This document shows positions 12,601 to 21,600 of a stretch of 24,058 nt of DNA, one piece after another (the first letter of the stretch is position 1; each line of letters opens with the position of its first letter). Below the pieces are notes generated by a model that saw only the letters and a program-made list of their open reading frames with translations, ran no database searches and was not told where the DNA came from. The stretch is from Apostichopus parvimensis (taxonomy: Eukaryota; Echinodermata; Holothuroidea; Aspidochirotida; Stichopodidae): positions 179,248-203,305 of the forward strand of contig KN882548.1 in assembly GCA_000934455.1 (NCBI GenBank). Reading direction: 5' to 3'. The position numbers and the translations under genes are program-made.

Positions 12601-15600
12601 AGTTATCCCTATCTGCGGGATCGACCTACATAGAAATTAGGAAAGACAAAACATTAACAAATGTTACATTCTTCAAAGGTTTAGTTAACACCTGAGAAAC
12701 ATTATACTCGATCCTACATTTTGATATTTACAGAGTATACATGAAAATATGGTATGATAACTTACAGACTTCTCTCGGCAAAAACTGTATTAAAATAAAT
12801 ATATGCCATGTTGATATAGTTACCCCATTTGCTGGTGTTCCCAAAGCACTAAACAGTTTACAGAGAGATGCCACTCCATTGAGTTCAGCAATCGGGACCA
12901 GCTCACTACAGTTGTGCTTCTTGAAATCCTGTATCTTGTTCAAGTACTTGTCGAAGAGCCTCTGGAGAATTTCTCGTCCCTCCTGTCGACCGAAACAGAA
13001 ACACAAGAATAGCGGGGATAGATTAAATACAGCACAAAATACTTTGAACATTTAGTATGTTTATCCACCATCATCTATGAAACAATTGATTTGCTATGAC
13101 AAACTAAAAAGTTAGTATTTGGCTGTAGATGTATGTCTGTTCTAACTTGAGATGTTCAATGTTGACTCACCAACTACATAGCAGATTACCATGCGTGGTC
13201 CCAACCTACGTACTATACTATCAAAAGAAACCTCCAATAAATATTCAATAAATTTTATCATTCCCTTTCTAGACATAGAGGTTTACAGGATAATTTCAAT
13301 AACTCCATCTTTCTGATCATCCAGTGGCTATAGAGACGGCAAAACTCAGACAACTGAAAGTATCCTTGCAGGGGGGGAGGGGGGAGGGGCGGGGAGGGCT
13401 TGACAGCCATACCATCCACTACACATTCAACTTTCAAGGACAACCAAAATTGATGTCTGGACAACCTAAGGGGGAAGGGAAAGGATGGGATGGGAAGCCA
13501 TGGGAAGGGAAGGGTTGTCATTGGGGGGGGGAAGGAATGAGCAATAAACTCTCACCTTATCTTTGATGGTTTCTAGCCAAGAGTGGACATATGGTTGCCA
13601 TCCCATATCAGCATAGTCAGTGTATACCATACCACAACGACTGACGGTAGCTGGAGAGGCGACTGCCAGGTCCTCAACCTCAAACAGGAGGGTGACCTAC
13701 AAAAAAAGGGATTGGCACTGATGAGATAGTTGTAGAAATGAACAACATATTTTCATAGAAATGTTTCTTAGTATGTGGTTATCAGTTTTCCTGCTCAACA
13801 TCATGAGCAATTACTCGGAATAAGCTACACACAGATATACATCAAAACTATGCATAGGTAATAACATCAAGTGAAAAAAGGGATATTGCACTCGAATGAA
13901 TTTTTTTGGCCAGATGCACGTACCAGTTGTCTCTTAATATAACTTGACCAGTATGAAACAAATTGAGGCTCATACTTAACGTCTTACTTATTTTGGAGTA
14001 TCTTGAGAACTATCGACAGGTCTGGTTAGTTAAAGTTAATTAATAATTTAAGATTTAGTTAGAATTATCTAGAAATTTGAATAGTTCTCATAGTATCATG
14101 TACATTTCCTAGAATTTGGTTTAAAATTACACTTCTAATGCAATTTTTCCCCATTTAAGGACCTTACGATATTACCCTAGATCAAAAACCTTATCAGAAT
14201 TCACAATCGACACAACTTCCGAAATTGGCCAGAAAAAAAGAAAGAAAAAAATGTTGGGTCATCTTTCACTATAAATATGCTTGAACTGACTCACAAATTG
14301 GAAATAATTAAATGTGTGAGTCATAAAGTGATTGTTTTTCCCTTCACATTATCTATAATGAACAATTATTTTTTTACCAATACCTTTAATATTTTGATGG
14401 TAAAAAACTGAAGCTATTGTTACCACAGAATTTCCTTCCCATCCTTTGCATGTAAACTTAATCTCACCTGGTCAGGCATAGCGATTCTTTCACCGTTGAT
14501 GAGGGTCAACACCTTGTTGTCGTCCATCACAGAGTTCATGCTCTCGATCCAGAGAGTATCCACAGGAGCATCGAAGAGCAGCCACTTCTCTTCAGGTTTT
14601 TCGTCTAATTATAATTTTGGAAACAAGAAAATATTTTCCATTTACTTTTATGTAAAGGACATTTTGAAAGTCTAGAAATTTATAAGCCTGCAATAGTGAT
14701 AAGAATAGTTTGTACAAAGCAAGATTTAGATGAAGTAATCCTCTGGAGAAGAAATTTCAGTTTTCTATTTAATGTTAATCAACAATAGAAAAACGGACAG
14801 GGAAATTAGAGAGAAACTGTCAAATAGCAATAAATTTGGGCCAGATTTGGGATTCAGTTACAGGTTCAAATCTTGTTCTAGCCACAAAAAAATTCTTTCC
14901 TCATTCCAAGTAAATTTTATATGGATACAAACCTGCACATGTCTGTCTCATGACACAAGAGAGAACACCATCGGTCCATTCATTAGTATTGAGGTCAAAT
15001 TCTCCATACAGCTCTCCCAGAGAAAGAGCTTTGGGGTTAATGGGGTATTCCTGTTTACAAAACAAAAAAGTTTTTAAAGAAAAGTTGTAAGGCTGCAAGA
15101 ATAAAGAGCAGCAAAAATATATTACGACAATGTAAATCATAATTTGAGGATTAATTAATTAATTCAACACGTAATACGCTGGAGGATTTAAACTGATTGA
15201 AGGGGAGAGTTGGATGGGGCGGGGAAGAAGGCTAACCTGAAAGGTAGCATTGATAAATAAATCTATTATAGTTAATGCTAATTTCGTAGACGTCCTATTT
15301 TTTATCACAGGCTTCTTCCACGGTTAAATCAACAACGTTTTCATAACTTCCAGAGCCATATCTGTGGAACAAAACGGTTCAGCCATCAATGTGGCAATGC
15401 AAGACTTGATAAGTGTGAAATTGTCCCGATGCAGTCAGTGATACTCACCGTTTGGTGAATCGCTGGAATTTAATTTCCGCAAATATAATTTACGTTTTTG
15501 AGAAAGTCTGTGATCATCGCAAATCTGCAAATACATTTTTGATGTCTTTGATGCCTTTTTTATGACTTTTCCAGTTCTACAAATTGGTTTTAAACGTGAT

Positions 15601-18600
15601 TAAAATCACCTTGACAAGATTGAAGCTATCATCCCCTTCTTTCTTCATCCTTGATAACGTAGACTGAAGGATCTGCCAGGTGACCGTCTTGGCGCTGCCC
15701 GTTTTGCCGACGATCATCACCGAGTGACGGGAGTTCTTTGTCTCGTATAGCTGGATGACCTTCAGGATCGCGCTAGGGATGGTCTGGTAGCCGTTGTCCC
15801 TGAGTTCCGACTCGATCACTTTCTTCATCTGACGTAGTACGTTAAAATGAAATATATTAACAGGGGATCATTTATCTATTAACACATAGCAAAATGCAGT
15901 ACAATTTGATAACTTGGATGAAAATTTGTAGAATGCAGATTTTAGATGTTAACAGAAAAGATGAGTATCGTGGAAAAAAACTTCTTAGATATGACAGTTG
16001 CTATAAAGGCAGTTTCTGGCCTGAGTAAATTAACATGGACAATGTTATAAAGCTATCTGTTTGAATGAGATGAACTTGTCTCCATTTTAACTTCTGGTCT
16101 TCTAATGTGAGTTTGAGATACTGATTAAACTATCAGTATTTGTTAATATTTATTTAATTTAAGAGGGGTGGTTGGGTGTGGCATGGCCTTACAGCTTGCA
16201 TTATACTATCTAAAACTCTTTTAAAGACATCTACAACGAAACAAGAATTATTTTTTACCAGTCAGGTCTATATGAAAGCTAAGGAATATTTCAGGGTTGA
16301 AAGAAAAAAGTTAAAGAGTAACGGTCGCTTGCAACGTTCTACGATATAGTTTTGGTGAAATTGCAAAATATTGTTTTTAAAGGTGTTAGAATAAAAAAGG
16401 CTGATAATTTTTACCTTGCCATAGTCAATAGCAGGAGTATCGATGCCAGGAAAGAGATCAGAGACGATGCCGTTGAAGAGAGGAAGGTCGACCACCGTCA
16501 TCTTAGGGACATTCATGTCCTTCATAGCCAGGAGGAGAACCTGTAGAATGAAAACAGTTCATGAGATATCAATTCATTTTTCTTTCCCTTTCCCATGCAG
16601 CAATGAGCTGAAGTGAGGGAAACATCTTCAGCTTCCTATGGCTTCCTCATAGGGACCCAACTTGAACTAACATCTTTAGCTTCCTATGGCTTCATCATAG
16701 AGGCCCAACTGCAACTAACATCTTAAGTTTTCTATGGCTTCCTCATAGAGACCTCAACTTCAACTTGCTGTTTCACTACTAAGACTTTCTGTGTTTTCTT
16801 AGCTTGAAACGGTAAATGATTTGTTGAAAGAGTTATCTTTCCAATGATCTAACTTTTCTCACATTCAGAACTGTTTATGACCAGACTTAGAGGGTTAAAG
16901 AGACAGACTCATCCTATCCAAATGCACAATAAATGATACTTATAATGGTAAACCATTTCAGAACACGGGTCTTAACAGCATTGTTCCTCCCCTTTAATAG
17001 TGACTATTGTTTTCTTTGAAACAGATTTGGAGAGATGATCGAGAAGTTACAGTTCAGAAAATGTTACAATGATTCTAATTGGTTGAGATTTGCCACTAAA
17101 CAAGAAGATGGCAAATCAGGAGTTCTTTTAGATTTGCTTGAAGTAAATCACTCCACATCATGTCAGGGTCGCAGACTTACAACGCAGTGTGTAAACATCG
17201 ACTCCACAGGTATTACCTACAGCAGCAGCAATGAGTCATAGATCTAACTGGTAACTCTTACATTTTGGGTGAATTAAGTGTGCGAATTTGTACACCAAGG
17301 AACTGATATGGCCTTGCATCAGTGTAAAGCAAGTCAGTGTAATAATCGTGAGATTCCAAATTATTCATCATCAGAAAGCACGTCTGGATTTCTGTCGTAA
17401 TATTTAGTAATAATACGCAACCAATTTTTACATGAAAATGAGAAAGGTAAAATTTTTTAAGAATTTTGCATACATATGTGATGATATTCTCAGATGGTAC
17501 TAAGATAAGTTTAGATACTAGAGTAGTTGACAAGGACGGAGCAGTAGTAGTTTTACCTCTTCGTCAGGGAGGGTGGCCAAGACTCGCTTCTTCTTGCCTG
17601 CATAACGTAAGACTGACGTCAGGGCTCTCAGACCAAAGTCGTAGTGGTCTTGCTTGGACAGTTGCTGTACAGCCAGTGAGTAGAGAGTGTGGACCTTCTT
17701 AGCTAGGACCTGTTGAGGCAAAATGCAGTATTCTTGTCAAGATACTGGTTTGCACAAGCATGAGCTTTTTCTCCACATTGTTTTTAACAGAATAGGGAAA
17801 TGATATTATTTGAATCTACAGGAAGTAGTGCCACTTTGGAAAACAATGTGGTGTCAATATTATTTGGGTTGAACGTGAATTTGCAGTAGCTCATTAAGAG
17901 AGACTAAATATTGCTCTGGTACAAATAATCTGACGTTATCAATTGCTTTGAAAATTAATTTCTATGAGTTTGTCATCATTTCGATTTGCTTGTTAACTCT
18001 CTTCATACATTAATACTTTTAATACATTTTCAACTTAAGGTACTGGTTTTCTTTAGGGGATAAAGGAACTCTCATAATTTTGCAAAACTACAACATGGGG
18101 AGTGGATTGATATCTGGCAAGCTGTTTATAATCAACTATTAGTGACAATTGAAGAGCTATTACAACAAGATGGTTTACATACCCTTGTGTTACTGAAGCC
18201 TTCACCAAAGAGGATGATTTCAGCGATGTACCCAGAGTCTGGGACGACCATGGAGATGGGACGGAACATAGACTTGAGGTTATCTGGGAGCTCCGTACGA
18301 CCAGCGTATCCTGGGATGAGAAAAATTGAAGATGAAAACGATAAAATAATCTGTGCCAAATTAACATACACAAAAACATGCATACAGATATGTTCATTCC
18401 TGCTTGGATGGACATCATAAATGCTTTTTGCAGCAGAATAGATATTATATCTTTATATACCTGGGTTCATGGTAATGAAGATACCGCAGGACCAGACTAG
18501 GTTAATCTCACGCCCCTCAAAGACAAATCTGGTGGAGCCAGCGGCCAAAGCTGATAAGATTGAGAGGATCTGTTGAGCTACCACAGATAATACCTCAATG

Positions 18601-21600
18601 TTGATGCGATTAAATTCATCAAAGCAACCCCAGGCACCAGTCTGGGACAAAGAGAAGAAACACAATTGAAGAAGGAAATTGAATATTTGAACCAAAGACG
18701 GTCTTTGGGCTATCTCAATTCTCGGAAAAATTCACTTTATATGTATTTGTATACATCTCTATTCACTCATCTTATTGATATTTACCTTTTCCTTTTTCCT
18801 TTTTTTTTTACATTCTGTTTTACATCACTGAACTACTTGAGAAGCAGAACAACATAGTTTGATAAAGACTAGACTAATGCAAGGGCTAAAAAAGTAAAAT
18901 AAAAACAAATATAAATAGCTTTCCCAGTAGTGACTGCACACATGTATGATCATGTTCTTTTGATGCCTACAAACTTTAATTGTAATAATTTTGAGGAGTA
19001 AAACATGTTTATTCTAACATTGTTTTCTCATTAGCACACTAAATTAAAAATCCCAGTTTTACGTTTAATTTTAATTGGTTTTACCTGCGACAAACCAGAG
19101 AACATCCTGCCCATGGATTTAAAATCCAAACCTTCTGAACAATTCACGACGATGACATAGTTGCCGAGTGCTTTGCCCAGATCTTTGGTGGTCTCTGTTT
19201 TGCCAGTACCGGCTGGACCTTTAGGAGAACCTCCACGATGGAGGTGGAGAGCGGTGGTCAGCGTCATGTAACACCTTTTGAGAGATACGGAAGGGGTCAA
19301 AGGTTAACAAAAGTAAACAAGGAACATCTAGAAAACCAACAAAATTATGTGAAATTCAACTCCATCAGTCTATTTCCTTTTTGAAGTTAATAAAATGTTT
19401 TATTTTTGGTAGTAAACAACCTATCTTTAATAGTAAGTAGGTAAGTCAGTGTTTTATTAGATACGTAGGTAGTTAAAAACATAACTAAGCATACAGTACA
19501 TTGGTTACATTTCTAGTACATAGGTGAGCTTTTCAGTAGATAGATACTGGGTATCAACAGTTGTTTGAACAGTTCTAAATAAATTGTAATACTTTCTTCA
19601 TATTAATTTATTTAATATTTTTTTATGCAGGAATGATCTCTTGTATTATTCTCCTATCTATGCTATTGTGGTATATGCAATATGTCACTATCCACTGATA
19701 CAAGCCCAAACAATACATTTCCCTGTACAACAGCTATCATTGAAACACTCCTGATTGTACTGACCTGTCTGTGAGGGGCGTGATGACCAGCCTCCCTGAG
19801 TTTCCTAGGTACTCGTAACCATACTGGAACTGTGTGTTAGTCTGTCTCACCACACAGTCATCAATGTCTTTGTCCCAGTAGACTCTCAGTTGCATCAACC
19901 ACTCGAAGGCTGTAATGTCACTGATGTTGGACTTGATCAGTTTCTCGATCACGTCACGAGCGTGGACCTCTATCGTCACCAGGGCGACCACCTTGGCTCG
20001 AAGCATCTTGGTCATGTTACCTCGGATCATTTCAGAGAATTTATTCAGCATGGAGATCTGAGAAAGGAATTCCAGAGACGGTTGTCAGACGGAGAAAAGT
20101 TAACAAATTTACAGACAATTCGCGATACAACACCAACGTTTTTCTGTTGCAAAGAAAGGCAATAACAAAGCAAGTTCATCTATGTCACCAAGGTAATACC
20201 AATAGCAAAACATGAGCTAGAGTTATAATGGGTGAGAGTCTCATACCACTAGTGACATTCTGACCCTTCTGCAATCTTAAATGATCTTAAGCTTTAAAGT
20301 TTTAAACACTTCAATTGAGCTACAAAACAATAATAATTATTAACTATGTTTTAGCACAACCATTGAAACCTGTACTGATAGTTATTTCAGGCAATGAACC
20401 CAAATAACACTTCAATTAATTTTGATTTTAGTTCTTAGAACACCTCAATCTGAAGTTTGGTAAGAAAGCTGTTGTAAATGGAGAATGTGAACTGTGAAGT
20501 TTAAAATAATCATAATGATCACAAATAATTCTAACCTGTTTCTTTTTCATGCTCTTGAGGGCTTTTTTATCTCCTCTCTCCTTGGTGATGGCCAAAGCTT
20601 TGGTTACATCAGCTGTCCACTGCATCTGACTTGAAGTTATCAACATCTGAGGAAATTCACAAACAAATCCCACAAATATTTTCAAAAGTTGTTCAAAAGC
20701 ATTGATGTCATCAAAGCTTAAAATATTTATTCATAGAAACATTGGATACACTGGGACCAGGAGTAGGATTATTTAACCGTTGAGTCTGTGAAGAAATAAA
20801 TACTCCTCTTCTTAGGAGGGGCACACCCCCCCCCCTTTTTTTCTGCTTCTTTTGGGTGTAGAGGGTTGTTGTACGTCTGAAATAGATGCTAACTCATCTA
20901 GCAGTAAAGCTTGACCAGAGGATAGGGAACACTTATTGATGAATTATGCTATGGAAAATTTCCATTGCAGTCATTGGACACTAATATGTATGCCTCAAAG
21001 ATGATGTCATCTTCAACTTTTATATCTTGAAATGGAAAAAAATTCCCAGAAATTTCAGCTCTACTCAAAACTCTACCTTATTGGTTTATAAACATTTTCA
21101 TATTAAGGTTTTCCTCAAACTCCATCCATGAACTATCAATTCGTATTTCCTAGATAGATATAAAGAATGTAAAACAGTTCAAAAGTAACAGCTTAGTACC
21201 TGTCCAGGCCAGTCTTTGACCCACTTGTCTCTCTTGCTGAGGCTCTTTTTCAGAGCAATCTTACACTGCTTCAAGATCTCTTTAAGGGTCCACCTCATGA
21301 TCCTCTCAATGTCACACAGCCAAGCCTGGTGTAACGAGAAAGTAGAAGAGTAATAACATATTAATGTGACTCCATATTAATGAAGATTTTACTGAATAGC
21401 TGGTACATACTGACTTGAACTTTAACAATTAAAACAAACTTTCCATTTCAACAATTCACATATACTGAAATCGTACTGAAGCAGTTCAAAAGATTGAAAT
21501 GGTCATGTGGTGAACAAACACTATTTATCACAAAGTTGAATACAGCGGAGGATTCCTGCAGTGACAGCATGTTTATCCTTCCGTTACACAAACCAAAGGC

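Larger units (their letters stand above)
11207..13732. repeat. Duplicated block, copy 2 (probable haplotype B)
   Basis: 2,526 bp, colinear with 8991-11156, with a SINE insertion (about 12117-12351) and a four-unit 37-bp minisatellite. It is continuous with single-copy sequence on the high-coordinate side. Confidence 0.93.

Noticed and set aside
8991..13732. True tandem exon duplication creating a longer dynein
   Set aside because: Frame-incompatible exon 18 to exon 15 junction, truncated exon 18 copy and an exact 50-N gap.
14841..14905. Third tRNA-like SINE (GGTTCAAATC with TTCTAGCCAC)
   Set aside because: Only a box-B-like string and a short match to the fold-back arm; no box A at tRNA spacing and no body.
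17035..17241. 68-codon plus-strand open frame as a gene
   Set aside because: Lies in an intron, with composition like the surrounding DNA and no recognisable domain.
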